Both the position numbers and the translations under genes were made by a program. From Tenrec ecaudatus (taxonomy: Eukaryota > Chordata > Mammalia > Afrosoricida > Tenrecidae): a stretch of 64,000 nt of DNA. The notes beneath the pieces are model-generated. The model had not been told where the DNA came from. It did not search any database and saw nothing but the letters and a program-made list of their open reading frames with translations. The DNA lies in contig NC_134539.1 of the NCBI RefSeq assembly GCF_050624435.1, positions 143,564,025-143,628,024 of the forward strand, read 5' to 3'. Numbering within the stretch: position 1 is the stretch's first letter; every line of letters starts with the position of its first letter. Below are positions 1 through 11,885 of the stretch, one piece after another.

Positions 1-225
1 GAAACAAAACCCACTGCCATCGAGTTTGTTCCCATTTATATCATACCCACTGCCACTGTATAACTCAACTCACCCTATAGGGCAGGGCAGAACTTCCCCT
101 GTGAGTTTCCAAGTCTGTAACTCTTTATGGGAGCAGAAAGCCCCATCTTCCTCCTGAGGAGCAGCTGGTGGTTTCCAACTGCTGACCTTGCAGTTAGCAG
201 CCCAAGGCCTAAACACACCGCCCAT
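1..225 (-). repeat. AfroSINE, cut by the window start
   Basis: Reverse-oriented afrotherian tRNA-derived SINE: 'cccactgccatcgag' end, a middle with 'gtaactctttatgg', then the box-B-side 'gagcagctggtggt' and 'gttagcagccc'. Confidence 0.75.
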
Positions 226-228
226 ATC

Positions 229-345
229 TAGGATTTCAGAGATGACAGATCTCGATGGGAGCAGGCAGTCTCCATTTTCTCCTGAGGAGCAACTGGTAAT
301 GTTTGCATCTCCAACCTTGTAGTTAGCGGCCCACCACTTATCTCC
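229..345 (-). repeat. AfroSINE fragment
   Basis: Partial copy: 'tctcctgaggagcaactggt' followed by 'cttgtagttagcggccca', in the same orientation as the copy before it. Confidence 0.55.
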
Positions 346-1249
346 AGGCCCACGAAGGCCCCTGAAATCCTGCGGATTTCACACCTCTTGCCACTGGTGG
401 CCCGCCCTCGGGTTGATTGAGCCCCTGGCCACCCTGTGTGGTAGACCGTGTTCCACAGTTTTCCCATGTCTGAGTTCTTGGAAAGCAGGTGACCAGGGCT
501 TTCTTCTGCAGCACCTCTGGGTGCTAACCTCTCTCTGAGCAGCAAAGCCCATTCACCATTTGCACCCCCAGGACTCTCGAAAAGATTCGTTCATTCTGAA
601 GACTCTCGAGACAGGTCACCAGCTGTTCTCCAGAAAGGCTGTGCCCATCAGTCTCCCCTCCCTCCTAGCCTCGACCCCCCCGCCCCAGTAGCAGCTGTGA
701 GGGTGCTCATCTCCCCACGCCCCCGCAATTATGGCCTCAAAGGATACAAGAATGGCTGCTATTAAATGTGAAAGAAAAATTGCCTAGCTGGGTGGTTTTT
801 TAGAGGGGCATTTAGCGAGCTTTTGAAGCATAATTACTGTTTAATCAAGCCTGAGAACGCATGGGCTTATTATGTTCTTTGGCAGAGACTGGGAATGGTG
901 GCGTGTGATTGGTCATTTTACCAAAGCTATGGGCGGCCAGTTGCCGTGTCCGCCCCTTTCCGCAGGCTGGAGCCGCTCCCGTGTTCTGGTGGGGCCTGGT
1001 TCTATGTGTCGCCTCCGCCCTGGAGGCTTAGGGCCGGGCAGGTCCCCTCCACCCGCAGCCCATGCTCTGGACATGGACTGGCCTCCACCAGCCAGGATGC
1101 TGCCCCGAGCTCACATGGTCTCAATTGCCATATGTCATGTCCCTCTTAGCGCGGTTTTTCTTTCTTTCCTCCAACATCTATAGGGACGAATAAACCCAGC
1201 CCCAGAGCCGTCCTTACCTGCTCTATCTGGAGACACCGAAGCCTTTGCT
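346..1249. other. intergenic, no gene seen
   Basis: No recognisable coding exon or strong repeat. Bases 735-960 are A/T-rich, non-repetitive in appearance and contain TAATTA-type sites and a reverse CCAAT motif (GATTGGTCA near 908); it could be a conserved non-coding element but nothing here proves that. Confidence 0.4.
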
Positions 1250-1400
1250 GACCCCTTGTGACCCCAGGGAAGCGAGCAACTGGATTTCTACGGCTGTAAT
1301 CTTTATGGAAGCAGTCTGCCACGTGGTTCTCCTAAAGGGTGGCTGGGGGTTCAAACTGGCGACTTTCTGAAGCCCAGTGCACTCACCACTACTACACCTG
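1250..1400 (-). repeat. diverged AfroSINE fragment
   Basis: Shows 'ggctgtaatctttatggaag' and the antisense A/B-box side ending at 'tacacctg'. Confidence 0.5.
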
Positions 1401-1679
1401 CGGGGATCCTTCAGGTTCTGGAGGGTAACCTTTCCAGATGAGCCAAACAAAGCACTCACCTCTCACATCCCGCTTTTCCGGAGGAGGAGCCTTGATCTTG
1501 AAGATTCCCACATCCAAGAAGGGCTGGTGGCCGTGGCTCTCAGCCTGGCTGCCTTTAGAATCGCCAGGGAGGTGCTTAAAGACCACAGGACCCAGTTGCG
1601 GCCCAAACCAAGCCGAAGAGAACTCGAGGGGCAGGCCTAAGTGGCAAGGACTTTTAGCCCAGAGATCTCATAGGCCGAT

Positions 1680-1860
1680 GACTTGACTCCACCACCACGT
1701 GTGTGCAAATAGGGTTGTGCACCACGGGGTCTTCTTGGCATGACCTGCCAGACCAGAGTGCCAGGCCTTCCTCCCAAGGCACCTCTGGGTGGGTCTGAAA
1801 TGCCAACCTTTCGGTTAGTAGCGGTGGTGTACACGGACACATCACCCAACAAGCAAGAGA
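1680..1860 (-). repeat. diverged AfroSINE-like repeat
   Basis: Weak resemblance: 'aggccttcctcccaaggcac' and 'ccaacctttcggttagtagc'. An older or different subfamily than the other copies. Confidence 0.35.
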
Positions 1861-2254
1861 CACATGAGCTCAATTGTGATTAATTTACTCATCTTTAGGG
1901 AACAATTTCACCTGAGTTTTACCACCTCTTTGGCACAGCGAAATCCTTCACTACTGATTAGTAAGTAAGCACAAGCCTGCTTGGGCTTTCTACTCTAAGC
2001 TCGGCATACTGCACCCACTGGTTAATCCGCTCCTGGGGGTCCAAACACTTGAACGACAGCATGGACCACAATGACAGGCGAACCAGTGCACAGCAGAGAT
2101 TGCAGGCCTCTGCTCCGAGTTGTTCAACTATGAAGGAAGATGTGGTCTGGATGTGGGCCCCAACTCGCTGTGTAGCCATGGGCAAGGTGTCGGACCTTTC
2201 TGAACGTCCCTGTTGTCACTTGTGTTGTAGAATGACACCTTCTTCACAGGATAG

Positions 2255-2447
2255 GCCCAAACCCTGCACCAAACTGCCTTTGGCTCGATTCTGACTCATA
2301 GCACCCCCAGAAAGGGTTTCCACGGCTATAAACCTTTCACGGCAGCAGACGGCTGCCTCTGTCTCCTGAGGAGTGGCTGGTGGGTTTGAACTGCCCACCT
2401 GTGGTTAAGCGGCCCAACACGTAACCCACAGTGCCACCGAGCTTCCC
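2255..2447 (-). repeat. AfroSINE, near full length
   Basis: Contains 'ctcgattctgactcatagca', 'tcctgaggagtggctggtgg' and 'gttaagcggcccaaca', ending in 'cagtgccaccgag'. Confidence 0.75.
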
Positions 2448-4167
2448 TTTACAAGAGTGAGGCTTGAGATCATTATTTGAAATACTCAGAAAATTGCAAA
2501 GCGTGATCCAAATGGAAGTTGTATTATGCTGTTTCCTGACATAAGTAGAGATGGGGGTGGCAGGGCAATTCTAGGTTAGCAGGGAAAACGGAATGAGGGT
2601 CCCTCTGACTGGAGAGAAGGGTGCTTGGAGGGGCAAAGGACCCCTATCACCGTGTGGACCAGGGCTGGTCCGCCCTGGAAGAATGCAGCCGGACCAGGGC
2701 TTGGCGGCTTGATTTCCTGCCATTCCAACGTTGTGGAGGCTTCCCGTTCTGGGTACAAGCCTAAGGAGCTCAAGATGGAACTCTGTGGGCGAGAGGTACC
2801 ACACCCTGGGAAGGATGAGGGGAATTTGCCACTCGAGGGGGCTGTGGCGCCACTAGATGTCGCTGGCGGGCTGCATTTTTCATGTGGTCTCTGTGCGTGG
2901 GCTTTAATTTTCTGCAAAGGGAACATAGGGCAAATCCGGCTGGCCATCTATGACAGGAAGAGCGAGTCCCTGCAACAGGCACCAATAACAGTTACTCTCT
3001 CGAGGTGCAGAATTTGGCTCTAAATCCTTTGGCAGCTGAGGCTTAAGGGGAAACCTAGCGTTCATTGTCTGGCCCAAGATGGCGAGGTACCCAGCAAAAA
3101 TTCACGTCAGTGAGGGGTCTGGGGCAGAAATTTCTGAACATTCACTGGGTCCCAAATTTGGCAATGTCTATTAAAAAAAACTACAAATCTGTTAGAAATG
3201 AAAATCAAAGGGTTACTATGGTGAAAAGGAAATGTGTGAATCTGGGGCATGGGGAGTCTAGAAGCTCTCGATAAAGTGCCCTGAGGGGCTGCAGAGTTCA
3301 TAAAGAGGCCCCCCCCCCCGCCAGGAAGGGGGCACAGCTGGAGTACTTTTTTGGGAGGGGTTCATGTTTTGAAAGTGCCAGGTGCCAGGGTCTTGGGTGT
3401 TTTAAACTCACGTTTCCTGCATTTAGCCGTCTGGAGTCTGGGTAGAACTGGTTTACTTTAGCTTGAGAATGGCCGGTTCTGTTGAAAATGAAAAGCAAAG
3501 TGTTTGTTGACAGAATGGCGGGCCCTAAGTAAAGATGCTAAGTACTCGAATGCTCAAGGAGAGAAAAGGGATTTTGATATAGAAAAGTCACAATTTTTCT
3601 TTATTTAATATCAGCTCAGTCTTATCATGCTTTAGAACACAGGTTTGGAAGTGCAGTCGAAGGAGTTTCAAGGGTGGGCTGTCTTCTTAGAATTGGCTTC
3701 ACCACTAAAGTCCCCTCTATGGCCACCCAGTATCTATCTGCACAGGGCCATTCCCAACCACCAGCTTCCTGTCAGTGGAGGGTGGGAGGCAAAACCCCAC
3801 CTTTCTGTAGAAACTTCTTGCCTCTGGGTCAAAGGGAGAGTGTAAACTTTGTTTTACACAAGTGACAGTCTGTCTCGTATGACAAAGAAGAACAAAATGG
3901 AGTCACTTTGGACACAGGGAGATTTGGCCTAGACGTTAAACTGGAAGCTTCTGTCAGATCAAGAGCGCTAGTTTGGGCCTGCTTTTTCTCAAGAGCGTAA
4001 TGAAAAATCACGCTGTAGCTATAGAGGCTCGGGTGGAATTAGATTTTGAGGATCCAACAGAAAGATGAAACTAAAGAAGCTAGAAGATGGGTAAGCATAT
4101 CTAGGATATGCCTTTCGAATAGAATTCCAAACCTTTTATAAACGCTGAGCCACAGGCCGTTCATGGA
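2448..4167. other. intergenic, no gene seen
   Basis: Mostly unique-looking DNA with a C run at 3309-3318. Open frames here lack any recognisable domain. No repeat could be named with confidence. Confidence 0.4.
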
Positions 4168-4345
4168 TTGGGTTTCCATCTTGGTGGCCTTGCCGGGTAA
4201 GCGTTCGACTGTTAGAACTGCAAGGTTGGTGGTTCAAGCCCACCAGCAGCTCTTCTGGAGAAAGATGAGGCTATCTGTTGCAGTGAAGGTTGGCAGCCTT
4301 GAAACAGGGCCGCCATGAGTGGGAATCAACTTTATGGCAGTGTGT
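4168..4345 (+). repeat. AfroSINE
   Basis: Forward copy with the tRNA-like head 'cgggtaagcgttcgactg', 'ttcaagcccaccagcagctc' and the 'gagtgggaatcaac' tail. Confidence 0.7.
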
Positions 4346-4355
4346 ACGTGTTTAC

Positions 4356-4553
4356 TGGGGTAGACCTGGTGGCTCAGTGGGCTGAGCCCTCGACTGCGAA
4401 CCAAATGATTTGAACCCAGCATCCACTGTGTGACAGAAGGACGAAAGAGGCAGACTACTTCCATGAAGATGTACAGATCCGAAACTCTGTGGAGGAGTTC
4501 TGCTCTGTCCAGAAGGTCGCCATGAGCTGGAGCTCACTGGGAGGCAGTGGGTC
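4356..4553 (+). repeat. AfroSINE, second tandem copy
   Basis: Begins 'agacctggtggctcagtggg' and ends near 'ggaggcagtggg'. Lies directly after the preceding copy in the same orientation. Confidence 0.65.
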
Positions 4554-4894
4554 TTACTGCGTGTCTACTCCAAACGTTCTCCTTCCTGTCTCCCCTGGCC
4601 CCCTTCCCCTCCAGCCCTGCCTGGCTTCGCTTCCAGAGCAGACGGGAAGGACACGGAGGGCCGGTGGGGAAGCCTGTTCTGTTTCTTCAGCTACAACCCT
4701 GTCCTTCATAAGGCATCTGGATCTGAGCAGGCACATAAGAAGTGTCTGTTGGAGAATATTTGGGGTGCGAGAGGTCTCTGCCAAGGTTTATCACGTGTCT
4801 CAGTGCCCACCTATCAAATTCACCTCTGCTGGCCACCGGGAAGTTGTCCTCCACCACAGCAGGGACAATGGCTCTGTTTCTATCTGCTGCTTTA

Positions 4895-5690
4895 AAAAAC
4901 CTCATTCTCTCACTGGGAGAAAGATGAGGTTTTCTGCTCCTATAAAGAGTTACAGTCTCTTCCCCCAGATCCTGGATGCTTCCTCCCCCCAACTACCATG
5001 ATCCGAATTCTACCTTGCAGGGCTGGATAGGACAGAGGCTGTGCACTGGTACATATGAGGGTTGGAGATACAGGGAATCCAGGGTGGATGATACCTCCAG
5101 GACCAAGGGCGTGAGGGACGATGCTGGGAGAGTGGAGGGTGAGTGGGTTGGAAAGGGGGAACTGATTACAAGGAGCCACATGTGACCTCTTCCCTGGGAG
5201 AGGGACAGCAGAGAAGGGGGGAAGGGAGACCCCGAATAGGGCAAGATATGACAAAATAACGAGGTATAAATTACCAAGGGCATATGAGGGAGGGGGGAAA
5301 AGGGAGGGAGGGGGGGAAAAAAAAAAGAGGACCTGATGCAAGGGGCTTAAGTGAAGAGCAAATGCCTTGAGAATGATTGGGACAGGGAATGTATGGGTGT
5401 GCTTTATACAATTGATGTATGTATATGTATGGATTGTGGTAAGAGTTGTTGGAGTCCCTAATAAAATGTAAAAGAAGAAAAGAGGAGAAAAAAATGATTA
5501 GGGCAAAGACTGTACAGATGTGCTTTATACAATTGATGTATATATATGTATGAACTGTGAAAAGAATTGTATCAGCCCCAATAATTTGTTAAAAAATAAA
5601 AAATAATTAAAAAAAAAAAAAGAGTTACAGTCTCGGAACCGCAGAGGGGCAGTGTGACCCCACCCCATCGGGCTGCTATGAGCCAGAATA
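4895..5690 (+). repeat. AfroSINE split by a LINE insertion
   Basis: The left piece (about 4895-4959, 'gagaaagatgaggttttctg') and right piece (5619-5690, 'ggaaccgcagaggggcagtg') are two parts of one SINE separated by the LINE 3' end at 4960-5618, with the target-site duplication AAAGAGTTACAGTCTC at 4944-4959 and 5619-5634. Confidence 0.8.
4960..5618 (+). mobile_element. LINE-1-like 3' end with duplicated tail
   Basis: 5'-truncated retroelement ending in A-rich DNA, flanked by a 16-bp target-site duplication. It carries a G-rich polypurine tract (5288-5330), typical of LINE-1 3' UTRs. The terminal module occurs twice: about 5370-5470 and 5495-5600 both contain 'atacaattgatgtat' and end in an A-rich tail. 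The same element recurs about ten times in this window. Assignment to LINE-1 is inference from the tract, tail and duplication. Confidence 0.75.
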
Positions 5691-5699
5691 GGCTTCATT

Positions 5700-6164
5700 C
5701 TGTAACAGTTAGTTTGGTTTAGTTATTTTACAAAGCCAATACATTGTCTTTACCCTAGAATCCCCTTGTCTTTTTGAAGATTCCCTGAAGCATTTCTGCT
5801 GTCTGGGGTTCACTGAACAAAGTGAAGTCCCTGTGGCCGTGGCCTCAACTGAGCCCCCACTTCATCCTGCCTCTGCGCACCGTTACTGGAGCCCAAGCAG
5901 GAGATGTGCCGGGCTCACCTGTCATCAAAGCTAATACACTGACACTCCTCCTCAGAGGACCCAGGGCTTGAACTTGTACCACAGCAAGTGGGTTGGGTCC
6001 CCAATTGGGGCAGCTTCTGAGGGGAAAACTTCCAGGCAAGCTCCAGGATCAGTTATTTCCATCCAGAAAGAAGAGAGCTGATTGGATGGATCAGGTGCCT
6101 GCGGTGGACAAATAACTGTGGGAAGGACAGCCATCGTTGAGGGCAGACTGCCTGGGTGGGTACC
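5700..6164. other. intergenic, no gene seen
   Basis: No coding exon, RNA gene or nameable repeat was recognised. Confidence 0.4.
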
Positions 6165-6330
6165 AAACTCACTGGCATGGAGTCCGTGTTGCCTCACAGC
6201 GCCCCCCTGTGGGTTTCGGAGGCTGTCTCTGTTGACAGGAGTAGAAAGCCCAGTCTTTCTCCCGAGGAGCTGCTGGTGGTTTTGAACTGCTGGCCATGAT
6301 GATTGCACCCCAAGGCATCACCACGACACC
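6165..6330 (-). repeat. AfroSINE
   Basis: Contains 'ctcactggcatggagtccgt', 'tcccgaggagctgctggtgg' and the degenerate tRNA-side end near 'accacgacacc'. Confidence 0.7.
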
Positions 6331-7640
6331 TAGTGTGGGTTTACCGGATCTGTGGCGAGCAATTTCACCTTCATGAAAATCATGTGAAACTGTTCACTGC
6401 AGAGTAGTTAGGAAGTAAACAGACACAAGCCTGTGCTGAGCTTGCTTACTGGGTGCTCAGTCCCTGACAGGGTGGGAAACTTGCTGAGAGGCTTTGATTC
6501 AGTGGAATGGTGCTGTGGGGTTGGGAGGGAGACAGATGCCAGCCATCCTTAGAATCTTGGATGTAGTGAAAATATGTGAAATTGCTCACCATCAGTCAGT
6601 AGTGCAGCACAAGTAAGCCCAGGCTTATCTGGATTATTGGGCAATTTGACACTACCTGTAACAGGCCTTTTATTTTTTTTTTACTTTAAAAAATTATTAT
6701 TAATCAGAGGTTAATACATATGTAGCAGAGTTCAGTCGAGTCAAGCAGAATTGTACAATTGCTACCACAATCAGTTTCCCAAACATTCTTTTTCTTCCTG
6801 GGCTCCTTGACATCGCCTCCCTTTTACCAGCCCCACTCCCACTGTGGCCGCCCCCGAAACCCTTATTCTCCTGACTCTCCCTGTAGGTTCCCCAATCCTG
6901 TGTTTCCTAGACCGAAACACAGGAAGACATGTAGCACAACTTCAAGAGGGTGACCTCTAATGACATAACCTCTCTCTGAGACACACCTTAATATGAAAAA
7001 ACAAAACAAAACAAAAATGAAGAAAATGCTGAAAACCAGATCAGGTCCAGCATGCATCAGAGGGAGATCATCTGACACAGCTGGAAGTGTTCAAGTCGGA
7101 TTGACGCCTTTGATCTCCTTTACTCATCTCTCCAATGCACCCCGTTTAGTAGCCACTCTCCTCCCGTCCCTCACTGTGGATAGAGGGCTGATTTCCTACG
7201 TAGTTCCCACTGAACGGCGTTTAGCCACGTGTTCGTTCTTGGTGGGCTCCTGCCTTTGATGCCCATCACTCAGCCGTGGAATAGTCTTGCACAAGCCCGA
7301 TGCCGACTCTTCGTTGAACAAACTACAAGATGCAAAGGTGATGTGTTTCCCTCTTTGGGGCGGTGCGATCTGGATTCTTACCCGCTGATTCCAGTATCCC
7401 CTCCCTGTTTGCCAATATCGCCCACAACACAGAAACACCTGTGTTGGTCTTGGCACAGGCTCTGCTGCAAGGGCAGGGGAGGAAGAGGCCAGAGAACCGG
7501 GAATCACTGGGCCATCTTTATACTCTGATGTGTCCTGCGTGTGTGTTTGTATGCATGTCTGATTACACGCGCCTGTGTGTCCATGGGCTTCTCGAATCAC
7601 ATACACTCGTGGACCACGGGCCGGACAGTCAGGCCACTCC
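6331..7640. other. intergenic, probable old retroelement remnants
   Basis: 6665-7270 has a poly(T) start and a C-rich antisense block followed by 'tgaaaaaacaaaacaaaac', suggestive of a reverse-oriented LINE or LTR remnant I cannot name. No gene was seen. Confidence 0.3.
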
Positions 7641-8789
7641 AAGATGACAATTCAAACGGAGACAGTCAGCGACGAGTTCAGTAAACCAAAGGGTCCCATC
7701 CTGCTCAAGTATAAAGGCTCGCCTTAAAAAAAAGTGTCGATCAAGACCTCCCCTGCCTACACTTAATTGTCCGAATAGCACTTGTAGGCTGAGCAAACTA
7801 GCCCCCCACGTGCTTGAGCCCTTTTGCAATGACTCTGCCAGCTCCCGGGCCCGAGGTCCTTGTCCTTTCACACTGGGAATGGAGAGCTCCGGAGGAATCT
7901 GACATTCCAGCTACTCCCGCTCTGAGCGAGCATGACTCAGAAAGGCGATGATTCGGGGCAAAGGATCCCAGACTCCAAGGGACCTTAGCAGGCCCTTACG
8001 AAGTATCAGTTCCAAGAACATTGAACAAAACTGAGTGGCCGGTGAGGCTCACTCGCCGGCGATGGCCGCAGTGGCAGAGGGCAGCGATCTCTGGCATGGC
8101 TTTTCAACCGCCAGCTTGGCTGGCCAGCATAGAGCACCTTGCTTCCCGATCACTCCATCACGTGCCCTTGGTCTCGGAGCCCCTGCCCTGCCAGACTGAA
8201 GGTGGGCCGTGATGGGCAAATCTCTTCCTCTCCCTGGGGTGGCACATGCATCTGGAGCACAGTGGCCGCTGGGCAGAGAAGGCGAGGGAATCCCTGTCGT
8301 CGCCCCAGCTGGAGCTGCTTGGAGCCTAGGATTGTACGGTACCTGGAAAGCCGTTGTTCTCAGGGTCCCGTCTTGCTGGGAGTCCCTGGCAGTCCGTTAC
8401 CTCCACCTGAGGGGAAGAGGGTAGGTCCCGGTGGCTCACTTGATCTTAGTTGGGTGCCTGTTTGCTGCTCCACACTGCCCCTCCCACGTACTGCCCGTCT
8501 ACCACCTCCCCTGGGCTTGCGCACGGGAGTGAGCGGAACAGAAAGGGACACAGTGGACAGTCACAGTGAGCACTTCAGTGAGTGACCCTGCCAGAGGACA
8601 ACCTGACTCAACGAAAGCTTTGGGAGCCATCTTAAATCACCAGAACCTCGTATGTCAGATCAGCAAATGCCACTGAAATGACCCTAAGTCAAACCTTCAA
8701 GACAGAGGAAAAACTTCGTTAACCATCTGGTTTCTCTTAATTAAGTCCCTGAGTGGAGCAAACAGTAAACATGCCTACTGGTATCCAAA
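7641..8789. other. intergenic, no gene seen
   Basis: Relatively GC-rich DNA. The open frame at 8139-8585 (+) has no recognisable domain and looks like chance. No repeat was named. Confidence 0.35.
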
Positions 8790-8790
8790 A

Positions 8791-8818
8791 GGTGTGTGTG
8801 TGTGTGTGTGTGTGTGTA
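8791..8818 (+). repeat. (GT)n microsatellite
   Basis: About 13 GT dinucleotides, ending just before 'acaaccagaagg'. Confidence 0.9.
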
Positions 8819-8849
8819 CAACCAGAAGGGCCTCAGAAGAAAGCAAATA

Positions 8850-8940
8850 CCAGCCACTTACAAACCCCACGGAGCACAGTTCTATCCAATCTTTATAGGG
8901 TTGCCCTGAGTTGGAATTGACTTGATGGCAACTTTTGTTA
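8850..8940 (+). repeat. AfroSINE 3' half
   Basis: Shows 'tgagttggaattgacttgat', the SINE's 3' diagnostic segment. Confidence 0.65.
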
Positions 8941-9399
8941 TTGTTGTTTTTTCCCTTTAAACTCACCCATCTAAAAAAGCTTTCTTCAAACTAAGTTCAG
9001 CTTCACTCAGAGACACTCTTAAAGATATATATTTAAAACAATATGTATATTATATTTTAGGTGAAACAACACAGCAAACTAGGTTCCCACTCAGTGATTC
9101 CTGTATCAAGTGCTCTGTGACATTGGTATCAACCTCAGGACGGTGCCATCTCGCTCACCATTTCCACCCCATCTGTTCTCTGTCCATCCATTCAGTTTCT
9201 CTGTCCCGTGTTTTCTACCCATCTTTGCCTTGAGGTAAATGTTGATTTTGTTCTCATTTTTTAAAGACGTACATTGCGCATTAGTGTCACGTATTTAATA
9301 GGCTAATCTACGGTTTGGCTTCTAAGAATGGCGAGACACCACCCTTAATTCATGACAAGTAGTGGAATGGAAAGAAGCCAATGGACTGCATCCCCGGAG

Positions 9400-10014
9400 C
9401 GAGACGACAGAGACACCATCACCACTCAGAACAAGGCCAGGAGCAGACTGTGGACTACAACATCGTATCAATTACTCATATCAAGTTTAAGCTGAAGAAA
9501 ACCAAAACAAGTCCAGAGAGCCAAAGTATGGCACCTTCTGAATACCCCACCTGAATTTAGAGGTCCGCTCAACCCACTGCCATTGAGTCAATTCCATATG
9601 GGTCCCTGTGCATGTACATCTTTACCAGAGCAATGTGCCTCAACTTTCCCTCCAGGAGCAGCTGGTATGTTTGAACTGCCAACCTTGTGGTTAACAGCAG
9701 AACTCGTACCTGACATCACCACCAGGATTCTGCCCCAGGATTGAACACTATCAGTAATATCACATGCATGTAAAGAAGAGGACAAGGAACAAGGGTACCA
9801 TTGCTGATGTCAGCTAGCTCTTGGCCGAAAGCAGAGGTACCAGGGAGATGTTTGCCTGTGTTTTATCGACTATGCAAAAGCATCGGACAGTGTGGATCCT
9901 AACAAACTAGATCATGCTGTGGAATTCCAGAACACTTCACAGTGATCATGCAGAACCTAGATATAGATCAAGAGAGTACGGGGATACGTTCTGGTTTAAA
10001 ATTGGGGACGGTGT
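9400..10014 (+). mobile_element. RTE/BovB LINE remnant, 5' portion
   Basis: Two decayed BovB pieces: an endonuclease-side piece (to about 9562, 'ccacctgaatttagag') and a reverse-transcriptase piece (9790-10014, containing 'gtgttttatcgactatgcaa'). An AfroSINE sits between them. Internally deleted and broken; not a functional element. Confidence 0.7.
9565..9735 (-). repeat. AfroSINE inside a BovB remnant
   Basis: Has 'acccactgccattgagtcaa' and 'ttgtggttaacagcag'. BovB sequence lies on both sides, so the SINE is younger. Confidence 0.75.
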
Positions 10015-10379
10015 CTTGTGATTATGACCCTTAGACACCCTTTCAGGGCTGAAACGGATCTCATCCCCATGACTCAACTTTCAGACAAATCCCAGGCAGG
10101 CTTGTGAGAGGGACAATCACACCAGGGAGGGACATACTTCTTAGGCAATCTGCCGTACAAGAGCAGAAGGGCAGCATTGGCTTGGGAATAAAGCTCAGCA
10201 GGCTGGAAGGGATCAGGAAGAAGGATGTCGAGAAATGGTACATTAAAATACAGGGCGGAAACGGAAGAACCTGTAGCATGATGGGGCTGTAATCCATGTT
10301 ACACACAGAATGCACAGGGACGGCTGTATGGAAAATCTATGGGTTCCATACATTTCCATCCACATTACAATAAAAGGTT
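10015..10379 (+). mobile_element. unclassified retroposon-like insertion (copy A)
   Basis: About 365 bp inserted in BovB, flanked by imperfect direct repeats TTTAAAATTGGGGACGGTGT (9995-10014) and its near match starting at 10380. It ends in 'acattacaataaaagg'. A related sequence flanks the BovB at 13.4-14.2 kb. I do not recognise the family. Confidence 0.5.
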
Positions 10380-11060
10380 TTTAAAATTCGGGAAAGGTGT
10401 GTGTCAGATTACTTACTCAATCTGTATCAGAGCAAATAACCTGAAAGGCTGGTCTACGAGAAGAAGGGTCAAGAGTCATCCATCATCTGTCGTACGCAGG
10501 CATCATGACCTTGTTTGCTGAGAGCAGAGTATTAGACACATTGCTGATGAAGATCCAAGACTACAGCCTTGAGTACGGATGACACCTCTAAAGAAAGCCT
10601 CTCCACTGGACCCATCAGCAACCTTATGATAAACAGAGAAAAAGTTGACGTTGTCAGGGATTGAATTTTCTTTGAATCCACAATCACCACTTGGAAGCAG
10701 CCATCAAGAAAGTAAATCAGATGTTCCATTGTCAAAACTGCTACAACAGGTCCTTTTAATGAAGCAGTTCTCAACCTGTGGGTCGCGACCCCTTTGGGGG
10801 TCGAATGACTCTTTCACAGGGGTCACCCGATTCCTGACAGTAGCAAAATGACAGCGATGAAGTAGCAATGAAAATAATTTTATGGTTGGGGGGCCACCAC
10901 CACATGAGGAAGTGTATGAAAGGGTCGCGGCATGAGGAAGGTTGAGAACCACTGCTTTGAAGTAATCAAAAGCCAAGATGCCACTGTGAAAACTGAGATG
11001 AGCCCCATCCAAGCCAACATGCTTCCAATCAGCTCACAGGCAAGTACAAGCTGACGAGGG
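10380..11060 (+). mobile_element. RTE/BovB LINE remnant, RT domain end
   Basis: Continues the BovB after copy A: a segment like the RTE motif around 'gtgtgtgtcag', then 'gcaaccttatgataaacaga' and 'gaatccacaatcac'. It is interrupted at 10765 by a SPIN element. Confidence 0.65.
10765..10954 (+). mobile_element. SPIN-type hAT non-autonomous transposon, copy 1
   Basis: 190 bp with inverted ends CAGTTCTCAACCTGTGGGTC and AGGTTGAGAACCACTG, and internal 'aaaataattttatggttggg'. No transposase. The flanking 8-mers (taatgaag/ctttgaag) match at only 5 of 8 positions, so the duplication here is decayed or lost. Confidence 0.8.
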
Positions 11061-11069
11061 ACAAATCAA

Positions 11070-11885
11070 GAGGAGGAGATTGGGGAAGAAGAGTGAATGC
11101 ACTACAGAGCAACCACATCTGGCTTGAAAGAAAGACAGTGGGGCCCGGCTATCAAAAGATATAGCGTCTGGGGTCTTAAAGACTTGAAGGTAAACAAGCG
11201 GCTGTCTAGCTCAGAAGCAACAAAGCCCACAAGGAAGAAACACACCAGCCTATGTGCTTACGAGGTGCTGAAGGGATCAATTATCGAGTATCAAAGAACA
11301 AAAAATCAAATCATTGTGAATGAAGGGGAGTGCAGATTGGGGACACAAGACCCATCTGCACAGAGCCAGGGTGCAATGTAGCAACAATGAAACATACAAC
11401 TTTCCTCTAGTTCCTAAATGCTTCTCCCCCCACCCACTATCATGATCCCAATTCTACCTTACAAATCTGGCTGGACCAGAGCATATACACTGCTACAGAT
11501 AGCAACTGGAAACACAGGGAATCCAGGGCGGATGATCCCTTCAGGACCAGTGGTGAGAGTGGTGATACTGGGAGGGTGGGGGGAGGGTGGGGTAGAGAGG
11601 AGGAACTGATGACGAGATCTACATATAACCCCCTCCCTGGGGGACGGACAACAGAAAAGTGGGTGAAGGGAAAGATATGACAAAATAATAATTTACAAAT
11701 TATCAAGGGTCCATGAGGGAGGGGGGAGGGGGGAGGGAGGGAGAAAATGAGGAGCTGATGCCAGGGGCTTAAGTGGAGAGCAAATGTTTTGAGAATGATG
11801 AGGGCAACAAATGTGCTTTACACAATGGATGGATGTATGGATTGTGATGAGCGGTATGAGCCCCCAATAAAATGATTAAACATAA
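11070..11885 (+). mobile_element. LINE-1-like 3' end inside BovB
   Basis: About 800 bp, the longest complete copy in the window, with upstream 'ggtcttaaagacttgaaggt', polypurine tracts at 11569-11600 and 11716-11750, and the terminal 'cccccaataaaatgatta'. BovB sequence resumes after it. Confidence 0.7.

Noticed and set aside
8791..8818. dinucleotide arrays considered as CRISPR-like repeats
   Set aside because: Simple microsatellites with no spacers; the genome is mammalian.
10765..10954. possible rodent URR1 element
   Set aside because: URR1 shares the hAT-type ends, but the long 'gtcgaacgaccctttcacag' segment matches SPIN, and the other repeats point to a tenrec.
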